Below the pieces are notes generated by a model. That model was not told where the DNA came from. It worked only from the letters and a program-made list of their open reading frames with translations, and searched no databases. The position numbers and the translations under genes were made by a program. From contig JAEHOE010000075.1 in assembly GCA_016858145.1 (NCBI GenBank), forward strand, positions 1-64,000: 64,000 nucleotides of DNA, read 5' to 3'. This document shows, piece by piece, positions 33,408 to 43,124 of this stretch; the stretch's first letter is position 1, and the number at the start of each line of letters is the position of its first letter. Source of the DNA: Edaphochlamys debaryana. Lineage: Eukaryota > Chlorophyta > Chlorophyceae > Chlamydomonadales.

Positions 33408-35289
33408 TATGTGTTTGTTGTTTGTCCGTGATTTGTGCAGTGGGCAGGTGGGCGCTGCGCAGTTCGGCGCTTCAGTTGTGGTGCGCTGAGGGTGCGCTGA
33501 GGGTGGCGATCCCCTAGCAGTGGTTCAACGACCTACAGTTGGCTGTTGCTAGGGTGGTGCTGGTATGGGAGGGCCATACCCGGTAGGTGGCGCTACACGC
33601 TTAACCTCTCTCAGCCTCGGCTCGGAGCTGGTTCCTATGGTAATATCGCATCCTGAGGCAGGACTAGTCGGGCAATCAGACTGACAGGACTGCGCAGTGT
33701 ATCACGCCGGCATTCTGAATGTTGAATGGCGGTTGGGGGTGTGCTGATGATTGCGCCGAAGTGCTCCACAAGTGCTGGCTCAGTGGCTGTAGAGGCAGCG
33801 GTGCCTGCTGTCGTGCTGTGGCGTTGCCGTAATGTGGCTGCCGCCGTGTCCCTTGTCGGGTTCGGCACGAGACTCTTTCGTGTAAGGCCTCAGTCGGATC
33901 TGGTTGGTTGTGCAGCCCTTGTATGCGACGTTTCAAGTACGGTAGGCAGCCGGCCTCCAGAGGGGGGCCAAATGCGCAGCCCGCGCGGGTCGGATGCGCG
34001 TGAATGCTGGCGGTCGCGAAGACGTCCAACATTGCGAGCAGCCATCATCCATTTGACAACAATGTGGGGACCGTAAAAGCGCTTCTCGCTGCCGGCGTGG
34101 ACAAGGACGCCCGAGGCAAGGTGCGCCTCGGGTGGTGCAGGCACGGGGGTGGCAGGCGCGGGCGGCCCTGCCCCAGGCCTAGGCCACTGCCCCGCCTCTC
34201 AGGCATGGGGTCACAGCACGACCGGTCCCTCCTTAGAGCCTGCTCCCCACCCTGTTGCTATCCGCCCTGGACCTTCCCGCAGGATGGGGAGACGTCCCTC
34301 TTCGCAGCAGCTGTCCTGGGGGACACAGAGCTCGTGAGGACCCTGATCCAGGCGGGAGCAAAGGCCGATGTCGTAAGTCTCGGGAGCTGTACCTGAGGGG
34401 GGCTCAGCTATGGCAAGACTTTGGCTGGGGAAGCGACATACTCCGTACATGGGCCGTACTTCCCTGGCTTCACGGGGCGTGCCCGCGTACTTCCCACTGG
34501 CCCCTGCCCGCCTGCGCACACTCAGTTGCTTCCACGCACTCGCAGGGTTATACGCCACTGCATCTGGCCATCAAGGGTCGCCACACGAGTGTGGTGAGCG
34601 CGCACGAGGCAGTGCGGGCCTGCTGTGCCCTGACCGAAACGTTCACGGACGGGGCGCGGGATGCTGTGCAGTGGCGGGGCTTGAACGATGGTGCAAGTAC
34701 GTCCCCTGACGTCACCATGGTCAGCAACCGCTCGGCCCATAACCCGATGCTCTGCACTCCCCGCGTGCCAGCTGCAGGATGGGCCCACCCCACTGGTGTA
34801 CGGCAGCTGGAAGGTCGTCACGGCTCTGCTCGATGCGGGGGCAGACCCTGAGGCACGCAGCCCGGAGGTGCGAGGCGGGCATTGTGCCAACGTATTCTTT
34901 CCACGTGCCCATGCCCGCTTTGGCGGCACCATATCCTGCTTCCTCACGGCACTTCACCTTCCGAACCTGGTAGGGGCTCACCGCGCTCCATCTGGCCGCC
35001 ATCAGCGGTGACGTCAAGGCCGTGAGGGAGCTCCTGAAAGCGGGGGCCAGCACGGAAGCCGAGACCCCGGTGCGTACTGGAAACTGGCCGGGCCGCGCGC
35101 AGTCCAGGTACCTCTGGCAATCCGTGCTTGCCCTGCCTGCACCCCTGAACCCGCGCTCTGCCCCCTGCGCAGGACGGCAGGACCGCCCTCCGCATCGCCG
35201 TGGCTGCCGGGCGCATGGACCTGGTGAAGCTGCTGGCGCCTGAGACCGAGACCCCTCGCTTCCTGCCCGACATGGCGCGGAGCCGGTGA
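32255..35289 (+). CDS. Ankyrin-repeat protein with tandemly duplicated exon block
   Basis: The ATG at 32255 is directly preceded by an in-frame TGA, which fixes the start. Copy 1 exons: 32255-32371 (GTVKALLAAGVDKDARGK), 32534-32623 (DGETSLFAAAVLGDTELV), 32797-32844 (GYTPLHLAIKGRHTSV), 33029-33118 (DGPTPLVYG... LLDAGADPEA) and 33225-33320 (GLTALHLAAISGDVKAV). The same exons recur 1749 bp downstream, and a terminal exon 35173-35289 (DGRTALRIAVAAGRMDLV) ends in TGA. TPLHLA, LLxAGA and similar motifs are classic ankyrin signatures; such domains mediate protein binding. Introns between the ankyrin exons are phase 0, so exon block 2-5 can be repeated without frame loss. The copied first exon and promoter region could be skipped or used as a second start. 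Without the duplication the gene would encode about six repeats; with it, about ten to eleven. Confidence 0.8.
33408..35156 (+). repeat. 1749-bp tandem duplication, copy 2
   Basis: Second copy of 31659-33407, apparently identical throughout. It ends in the same CCTGAACCCGCGC, after which unique sequence (TCTGCCCCCTGCGCAG) leads into the terminal ankyrin exon at 35173. Confidence 0.95.
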
Positions 35290-35787
35290 CGCAGCCGCAG
35301 CAGCAGGCCCGGGGCGCAGCTGCCATGCGCAGCTGCCGGTACTGGTGGAGAATCACGCGACCGCAGGCTGGGCGCCGAGCGAGGCGCTGCGGGATGGGGC
35401 CAAGGCCTGTGGTTGCTGTGAGGGACAGACAGCATGAGAGACGTTGAGGGCCGGCAGTGGGCGAGGCGAGCGGCCAGAGAGCTCGAGGAGGGCTGGGGAA
35501 AGGGGTTGAGTGAAGGCGGTGTTGGTGCTGAGCGGCGTATGGCCACTGTATGGTCCCTGCTCGTGTGTAGCGCAGGCGTAGGTTCACGGACTCGCAGGGC
35601 AAGCGCTCCTGAGCCCCCCGGACAGCTGAGACGCCAACAAGCGGATGGGTGCGGTGTGTATGCTCGGGACGAGGGGCTCGAGGCGTACGTATGAGGGCCA
35701 ACTCGGGCAAGGGACTTGGGACGGGACGATTCGACGACTTTCTGGTGTCTTGTCCGACAGATGAGACTGGTGCGAGAGGTTTGGCTC
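35290..35787. other. Intergenic sequence downstream of the ankyrin gene
   Basis: No gene, repeat or RNA feature could be supported here; it presumably includes the 3' untranslated region of the ankyrin gene. Confidence 0.5.
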
Positions 35788-36240
35788 CAGTGTTGCTATC
35801 TTCCGTGGCGAGGGTTTCGAAATTCCCAGATCTTTTCTGGTCGGCGGGGCCGAAGTCTTCGTTGGCGGACAGATCTTTTTGCGCCCGTATGGGTCAAAGT
35901 TTACGTCCAGGACCCCGTTGAGGTGGGGTTCGTGGCTGGTGCGGACGCCTGACCCGCCCAGACCCCCATGCGCCCGCCACAACGCTGCCTTTGGCAGCCA
36001 GCGCATTGTGGCACCCAGTCTTTCACTGCCCCCTCAGCAGTCCTCAAGGGCCCCCACCCCCCGGGCTGGCCCAGGGCCCAGAACTTTTGGGCGGCGCGGA
36101 GCCCAAAAGTTCTTTGGCGGACAGAACTTTTACGTGGATTCCAGGGAAATTGTTCCATTTTCCCAGATCTTTTCGCCGCAAATCGCCAGAAATGTTACAG
36201 CCAACGTAAACTTTTTCTTGAAATCGAAACAGCAACACTG
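35788..36240. mobile_element. hAT-type MITE (453 bp) with 8-bp target duplication
   Basis: The left end CAGTGTTGCTATCTTCC (35788-35804) and the right end (…AGCAACACTG, ending 36240) share ten perfectly inverted terminal bases. The element is bounded by the 8-bp direct repeat TTTGGCTC (35780-35787 and 36241-36248). The left end differs from that of the MITE at 20715 by one base in 17, so both belong to one family or share a transposase. An internal perfect hairpin AGAACTTTTGGGC/GCCCAAAAGTTCT lies at 36080-36092 and 36101-36113. There is no transposase frame. Confidence 0.88.
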
Positions 36241-36546
36241 TTTGGCTCGGACTGGGAGCATGTTACGCGGGTGAGTTTGGCGTGTTCGGCCCCGAGGCAG
36301 TATTGCGGTGCGGGCCAAGGCGGAGCCACGCATGTTACACGCCACCCAGCACTCCAGCAGTCTGTTCCTTCCCCATGGCCCAATACCCAATGCGTGGCGC
36401 CGTTTGCACCAGAAGCACTGCGGCCCTCTACAGCGGTTAGCTGTCGGTGCCCCTGCGCCTCAGCCACTCCGCCCGGGCCCGCTCTATCCGTGCCCAATGC
36501 CGTCAGCTACCCGGCCGCTGGCCATGCCCCCATACCCGCCCGTGCC

Positions 36547-39500
36547 TCAGCCGATCTGCCTCGCCCGCCCCGCCGCCAACGCCGCCGCCTGGCTGGCGGT
36601 CGCGTAGGTCCCCGCTGCGGACAGGATCCAGGTTCCAGAGGCGGTGGGAGGGATGTCCAGGGCGGGGTTGTATGGCTGCACAGACACCTGAGGGCGGGGT
36701 GGATGAGAGGGCGGGAAGGTATGCATGTCCGTCATGAAGGTTCCACAGTACCGCCCCAGCGCCCTGCTGGTAGCCGGAGTCTGCACCCCCCCCCCAATCC
36801 CCACCTGCGGCGCCAGGCGCTCCCCCGCGGAGCCAATGTGCAGCATGTCGAAGCACTGCCTGCGGGGGGTAACACCGATGAGAGGGAGAGTTTGCTGAGG
36901 CTTCAGATCTTCCCTTTTAGATGGGCAAAGCTTGCGCTCAACACGATGGCGACGACCAGCTCCCACTGCATTGCCATGTCCCATGTCCCATGCCCATGCC
37001 CCCCATGCCTCGTGGCTCCCCCACCTGCACATGATGGCGGGGTTGCAGGGCGCCAGGGGGTCGTCGTGCGTCACCAGCTCCGCGGGCCGCCCCTCGCACA
37101 CGCAGCAGCGCCGCCGGGGGGCGGAGGCGGCCGCGGACGGGGCGGTAGCGGAGGCGGTGGAGGGGCCCCGCAGGCGCAGCGGCAGGGGGTAGGCGGAGCG
37201 GGGCGCGGGGTCGCCCGGGTGCCACCTGCGCAGGCGCAGAGGAAACCGAGCGCTTGGGTAACGGGCAAGCGGCAGAGGGGTAGAGGGCTGAGAACTAAGA
37301 CGACGGCTCCAGGGCCCACCCCCCATGCCCCCACCTGCCGGGCCCGTCTCTTCCCCACGCCCACCCTGCCCCAACCTGCGCACGTCCCGCACGAACAGCA
37401 GGTGCTCGCAGCAGGCGCGGTGGCAGAAGACGGCGGTGGGGTGGTTGGAGGCCCTCAGCACCAGGTCCCTCAGCCGCACGGCGCCCATGCGGGGCGGGGG
37501 CCCCAGCGGGTCGCCCCCGGGCGGGTAGGCCCCGGGGCCCGCCCACTTGGCCAGCGTGGGCCGCCAGCCGTGGTCGGGCTGCAGCGCGCCGGGGCGCACG
37601 CCGTGGGAGCTGCGGGGCGGGGGTTGGGATCGGGGACGGGTGAGGCGGGAAGCTTGGAATGAAACGGGGTGAGAAGGCAAGAAGAGGAGAGATGGGTTTG
37701 TTGCAACGCCTGCACCCCGCCACGCTGCACTGCTCCACTGCCTGCGCCCCATTTGCTGCGAGTGCTTACCGGTACATGTCGCGGATGGGTTCGGTGAGGT
37801 CCTCCCCCTCCTCCTCCCCTTCTTCCCCCCCCTCCGCCCCCTCCGGCAGCCGCGTGTCCGCGAAGAAGCGCCCCTCCAGCAGCAGGTAGGCGGCGCGGCT
37901 GGGCGGGGGGGCCACGGGCGCAGGCGCCACGCCGGCCGCCGCCTCGCCCCCAGCCCCCGCCTGCGCCTGCGCCGGCACCCGCGCCGGTGCGGGCGGCACC
38001 GGCGGGGGCCGCTGTGCCTTGGAGCGGCTGCGGCCCCTCCGCCTGCGCCCCCGCGCCGCCTGTGTCTCCCCCTGCTCCTGCCCCTCCACCGCGCCTGCTT
38101 CCCCCGCTGCCCCAGACGGGCCCGGCCCGGGCCCAGCGGAGGCCCCGGCCCCGCCCCTCCCCGCGGCCTCCGCCGCCGCCGCCGCCTCCCGCATGGCGGC
38201 CTCCGTGGCGCAGCCCAGCGCGTCCCTCAGCTGCTGCAGGCTGCCGCCGCCCAGCGCCAGCCACTCCTCGTACAGGGCGGAGGGCTGCGAGGGGTTGCAC
38301 ACCGCCACCCACACCAGCACCTCGCCCTGCAGCGGGGAAGGGGGGGGGGGGGGCTCGAGGCGTTGCAGAGGCACGGGTTGGGAGGATGCATCGCGTGCAG
38401 GGAACCGCGGAACCCCGTAGAAACCATGTTAAGAATCGGGATCCACCCTGGGCGAAGGCCTACCTCGAGCGACTCCTCTAGAGTACCCTCGGGCCCCTCC
38501 GCGCCAGCGCCGGCGGGCTGCTGGCCCCGCCCCGCCTCCAGCAGCAGCCCGGCAGCAGCAGGAGGGCCCGGCGCCCCCGCCACTGCGGCTGCGCCGGCCT
38601 CGCCGTCACTTGCGCCCTGGCCCGCCTCCGGCGGAGGCCCCAGCAGGAGTGCAGGCGGCCCTGACCCCAGCGCCGTAGCAACTTCTGCGCTGCTTGGACC
38701 GGCCGCGCTCGGATCAGCAGGCCCCGTGGCGCCCGGCCCCGCTGGCCCGGTCTCAGGCGCAGGCAAAGCGAGTGGGGCTGGCGGCGGTGGTGGGCTGGCC
38801 CGGCCGGGCCCCAGCCCCGATCCGCCGCGGCCGCGCAGAGTGCCCTCGAGTCGCTCCGCAAAGGCCTCCGCCGCCGAGCGCTCAGGGCTCACCTGCCGCC
38901 GGCCACCGCCTCCGCTGCCTCCGCCGCCTCCCTCGGCCGCGAAGTCCGCGGCGGAGCCATACGCGCCCCCGCCTCCGCAGGCCAGCCCGCCGCCTCCGCC
39001 TCCGCCACTCGGCGAGGCCTCCCTCCGCCCCCCGTCATCCCGCTCGCCCGCCCACCAGCGCTGCCGCGCCCGCTCCTCCCGCTCCAGCTCCTCCTGCGCC
39101 TCGGCCTCAGCATCCGGGGCCCCCGGGCCGGGGCTGGGCGCGCCGGTGCCCGGCCTCGCCCCCGTCCCCGCGCCGGCTCCGGCCCCGCCGGGCCCCAGGC
39201 GCTGCAGCGTGGCGGCCCCGGCAGCTGAGCCTCCACGGCCGCCTTGATGCTCTCCAGCCGCCCAGCCGCCGCCGACAGCGCCGACCACCACTCCGCCGCC
39301 TGCCGCCGCTCCGCCGCCGCGTCCGCTGCCGCCGCGCCCGCGCGGCGGCCTGGGGGCAGAAGCTGTGGCGCCGGCGGCTCGTCCCCAGCCTCCTGTGCTA
39401 CGGGACCAGGGTCCCGGCCTGCAGAGGCGCCTCTCCCGCCCCGGCTCCGGGCCCCGCCCCGGCCGCGAGCACCTGAGGGGCCCTCAGCTCCCGCCGGCGC

Positions 39501-40632
39501 CTCCGCCTCCTCCGCCGCCTCCGCTGACCGGAACCGCGACGGAGCGACCCGCCGCCGCTTGGGCCGCGGGCCCGCCTCCTCGTCCGCCTGCTGCCCCTCC
39601 CCTTCGCCCCCGACCGCTGCTGCCGGCTCCTCCGCTGGCTGCAGTCCTCCTGCCGCCCCCTGACCCCCACCCCCACCCCCATCGACAGCCCCGCCTGGCC
39701 CCGGCCCTGCTGCCCCAACAAGCCCGTCGCCCTCCAGGAGCCCGCCGGCCTGAGTCCCCGGGTCGGCGCCAGGCGCCGCTTCCGTCCCGAGTCCAGGAGC
39801 AGGGGATGCAGGGGCGGTGTGCGGCTGCGCCTGGGCACCTGCGCCCTGCGCCCCCGGGTTTTGCTGGGCCGGTGGCTGTGGCTCAGCCGCCTGGTGGGGC
39901 GGCTGCGGGGCGGGGGGCGCGGCATCAGCCGGGGCCTGGTGCGGCGGCTGGGGCGCAGGCCCGGGCGGCGGCGGGGCCTGGGTGCCTCGGCCCGGCCCCG
40001 GCCTGAGGCGGGGCGGCAGCGGCACTGCCAGGTCCGAGAGGTCCAGGTCGGGGAGGGCCTCCAGGGGGCCGTTCAGGGCCGCCACCTGAGGGGCGGGGGC
40101 GAGGGCGGTGACAGCGTGCACTGCTACCGGTATCTCCGGGTGAAGAGGGGGGTCCAGGCGGGCATTGGTTGGCGGCAGCGGGCCTAGGCAGAGGGGCACC
40201 ATGGGAGGCGGCCTCACCTGCTCGCTGGCCCGTGTGAGGGCGGCCTGCAGCGCCTCCACGGCCGCCCGACTGCGGGCTTCGAACTCTGCCACCCTGAGGG
40301 GTTGGGGACGAGGGCCGGGGTGGGGGGAACGGAGGGGTCAGGGTGAGAGCCTGAGAGGGCGAGCGGGGGCGTCTACTGGCTACTGTGTTAGGGCGGTGCT
40401 CTAGCGCTGCTGCTTGCCTGAACGGTGGAGAGTGGAGGTTCCCGGGGAGAGGGGGCGGCATCGCAGCCACTCTGGCCGCAGCGTCGGGGGCCAGGGGCAG
40501 CACCTGCAGCCCGTTCCACGCGTAGGGCTGGAGGGCCAGTGATGGCCGGATGGGCGCGCCGCTCGCCCCCGCGCTGGTTCCCGCGGCTGCGCCTCTGCCA
40601 TCGGCATCGCCGCCTCCCCTGCCGGTGGCCAT
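36547..40632 (-). CDS. SNAPC3: snRNA-activating protein complex subunit 3 (SNAP50/SRD2-like)
   Basis: SNAPc binds the proximal sequence element of snRNA promoters and recruits RNA polymerases II and III in the nucleus. Exons in coding order: 40418-40632, 40218-40293, 40085 down into a low-complexity region, an exon ending at 38464, then 37770-38326, 37376-37609, 37025-37225, 36805-36859 and 36547-36687 (TGA). Family hallmarks: EVLVWVAVCNP and AAYLLLEGRFFAD...DLTEPIRDMY in 37770-38326, then TAVFCHRACCEHLLFVRDVR, CCVCEGRPAELVTHDDPLAP, and NPAIMCRQCFDMLHI across two exons. The Cys/His residues match the zinc-binding C-terminus of the family. A long Ala/Pro/Gly-rich insert sits before the conserved half. 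Intron 1 appears to use a GC donor. Within 39290-38900 the reading frame must change, by an unrecognised intron or an indel. The C-terminal half is firm; the N-terminal part is less certain. Confidence 0.88.
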
Positions 40633-41580
40633 TGCTGCAACGCAATCAGACGTTGGCTGGCGCAACGCGCGCCAAAAGGTCCGATGTGCGGGAGCCTGCG
40701 CGAAGGCTCATCACCAGTGCTGTCATGTGCTTTGTATGCACTGGGTTGGGCACGTGTGTACAAGGAGGAACGCTGAATGGCGGAAGTCCCCAGGGTCTGC
40801 GGGATGTACCCCATGCAGGGACGGGGTTGGGCGCCCCTCGCCCAACGGGCCAGGGGCACTCTCAGGGAAAGCCTATTCTCGACGCCCCCGACCGAGCCTG
40901 CCGCCGCTAATCGCTGCCGAATGGGACTGCACATGCTTTGCTCGCTCGCTGGACGCTCTGGGCGCGCGCCGGGCCGGGTTGCCCCTCCGACGTTGGCATC
41001 GACGTTGACCGGGGCTTGGCTTGCGCTTTGGGGGCCGCAGCGGGGCCGGCAGAGTACTCGGTACCTGCATGTGACCGCATCGCAGGCTCGCGGGCTGGAC
41101 GGGCGCCGGGCCGTTACATCGGGCATCGATGTCAATCCGCAAGTGCACTGAGCTCGCTTTGGGGCCAGGCTTTCACTGTCGCAAGTGTCGCACGCCTACA
41201 TACACAACACACGCACGCGCTGCACCCTCTCGCCTCAACCCGCTTCCGCTAGCCCACCATTGCCCGGCCCGAAGCGCTCCCACGTTGAGCTTCGTTGAAG
41301 ACCGCAGCACCACGAGTTTGTCACACTCAAAGAGGCAAATGGTGGGCAAATGGCTTGTAGAGCGACGCTCGTGACCATGGCGTTAGGGCATGGCGATTGG
41401 TGCAGGTGCCGAAGCCTGCCGCGTCACTTGTCTAGCGACTGGCCGCGGATGTAATCACAGTCCGACCTCAGCACAGGCTGCACCACACTCCCCCTGTCCC
41501 CCCTTTCCCCACTCCCACTTCCCCCCGCCTACTCGCCCCCCCGCCCCCTCGTGCCCTCGCGCCCCTGCCCCGAAGGCAAG
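40633..41580. other. Intergenic region upstream of the SNAPc3 gene
   Basis: This region should hold the promoter of the minus-strand SNAPc3 gene. No clear TATA box, repeat or additional gene was identified. Confidence 0.45.
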
Positions 41581-41947
41581 TCAGCTCTCGAAGACCGCCG
41601 TCATACACAGCCAGCTCAAGCGGCGGGCCGGCCGGGTCGGCCTCGTTCCGCTGCAGGAGGTTGTATGGGACAAATCCGGCTACAAGGCAACCGCACAGAA
41701 CCTTGCTGCAGTGGCGAAACTGTGCAGCTCCGGCCGCGCCCGCCTCGCCATGCGACGGCCCCGTTCTGGCGGACCGTCAAGCGTTGTTGACTTCGCGGTG
41801 GCGCCGAGCCAGCTGAAGCGCCTGCCCAGGCGCTGGCAGTGGTGCGAGAACACCGTGGTGGTGCTGAGCGTGGGCGCGGCGGCATGGGAAAGCCTGAACC
41901 CCTACATTGGCTCCTCTGAGCCGATTATGCGCAGCCAGGCTGTCTGA
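41581..41947 (+). CDS. Possible terminal exon of an unrecognised gene
   Basis: An open frame ending at a TGA (41945-41947) reads like real protein (QNLAAVAKLCSSGRARLAM, WCENTVVVLSVGAAAWESL) with mixed composition unlike the surrounding low-complexity frames. An AG suitable as a splice acceptor occurs near 41579. No upstream exon or domain could be identified, so it may be an isolated fragment or part of a transposon. Confidence 0.3.
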
Positions 41948-42690
41948 GGGCAGGGCTCAGTCGACAGTTGGCAAGCGCAGGCGTACAGGATTAATCGCAG
42001 GGGCGCCGCGGCGGGGATGGCGCGGGAAGGAAGTGGGGGAAGCGAGGTTGTGATGGAGGCAAGGCACTGAAGGGAGGTTGAGGTATGCAATCTAGGAACT
42101 GTGTGTGCAGCAACAACGCAGGCTGAGACAGTGCAAGCGAGTGTGCGAGCGCACGGCCTGGTAGCCAAGGGTAACCCGGGGTTCAGGGATGAGGCAGAGA
42201 GGCACGAGTGCTGATGCTTGCGGTGCGGCGGCATACCGTACTCAAGGCAGGTGGGGTGGGTGGGGACTTTGATCCCAACGCCTGAGTGTAAACTCCCTGG
42301 GTGCCACGGCTTGCCTTGTTCACAGACTCGCAGGAGCGATGCGGCACGAGCACCATGACTCAGACTAGTTAACTTGACCAGCCTCGGCAGCCTTCTAGCT
42401 TGCCCCCTTTGACAGAACGCGCATCAAACTTCAACCTGGGGACCTCTGATCTCCGCACGCCACGTCTTTAACTTCTACTGCGCAGGAGGCACCTGTACTC
42501 CATCAGGCACTTCATATCTCCTCCACGTGACCACGTTCTTAAGGCAACCTTGCCGCAAGCCCCACCATCAACGCCCCTGCACTCAACCCAATGCTGTGTG
42601 TCCCTCGCAACACCCTGGCTCGCGTGCCATCGTTCACTGCGCTGCCTTGCGCTTTGCTTTAACCCCGCTCGCCTTCACGTCACCACCACG
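41948..42690. other. Intergenic region
   Basis: No supported gene or structural feature was seen in this stretch. Confidence 0.45.
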
Positions 42691-43124
42691 CCCCTGCGCC
42701 CAGAATCCCCATCATGCCCGCCGCCGCGCCGCCTCCTGCGCCGCGGCGTGCTGTGCCCACAGCTGCTCGCACTTGCTAACCAGTCGCTATCGCCTTTCTT
42801 GCCCCTGCGCCCAGAATCCCCATCATGCCCGCCGCCGCGCCGCCTCCTGCGCCGCGGCGTGCTGTGCCCACAGCTGCTCGCACTTGCTAACCAGTCGCTA
42901 TCGCCTTTCTTGCCCCTGCGCCCCTGCACCCAGAATCCCCATCATGCCCGCCGCCGCGCCGCCTCCTGCGCCGCGGCGTGCTGTGCCCACAGCTGCTCGC
43001 ACTTGCTAACCAGTCGCTATCGCCTTTCTTGCCCCTGCGCCCCTGCGCCCAGAATCCCCATCATGCCCGCCGCCGCGCCGCCTCCTGCGCCGCGGCGTGC
43101 TGTGCCCACAGCTGCTCGCACCTG
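42691..43124. repeat. 111-119-bp tandem repeat derived from a gene 3' end (four copies)
   Basis: The landmark CAGAATCCCCATCATGCCCG occurs at 42701, 42812, 42931 and 43050, giving 111-, 119- and 119-bp spacing. The rightmost copy overlaps the last codons and stop of the minus-strand gene ending at 43061 (EQLWAQHAAAQEAARRRA then TGA). The other three are therefore downstream duplicates of that gene's terminus plus 3' sequence. Confidence 0.93.
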
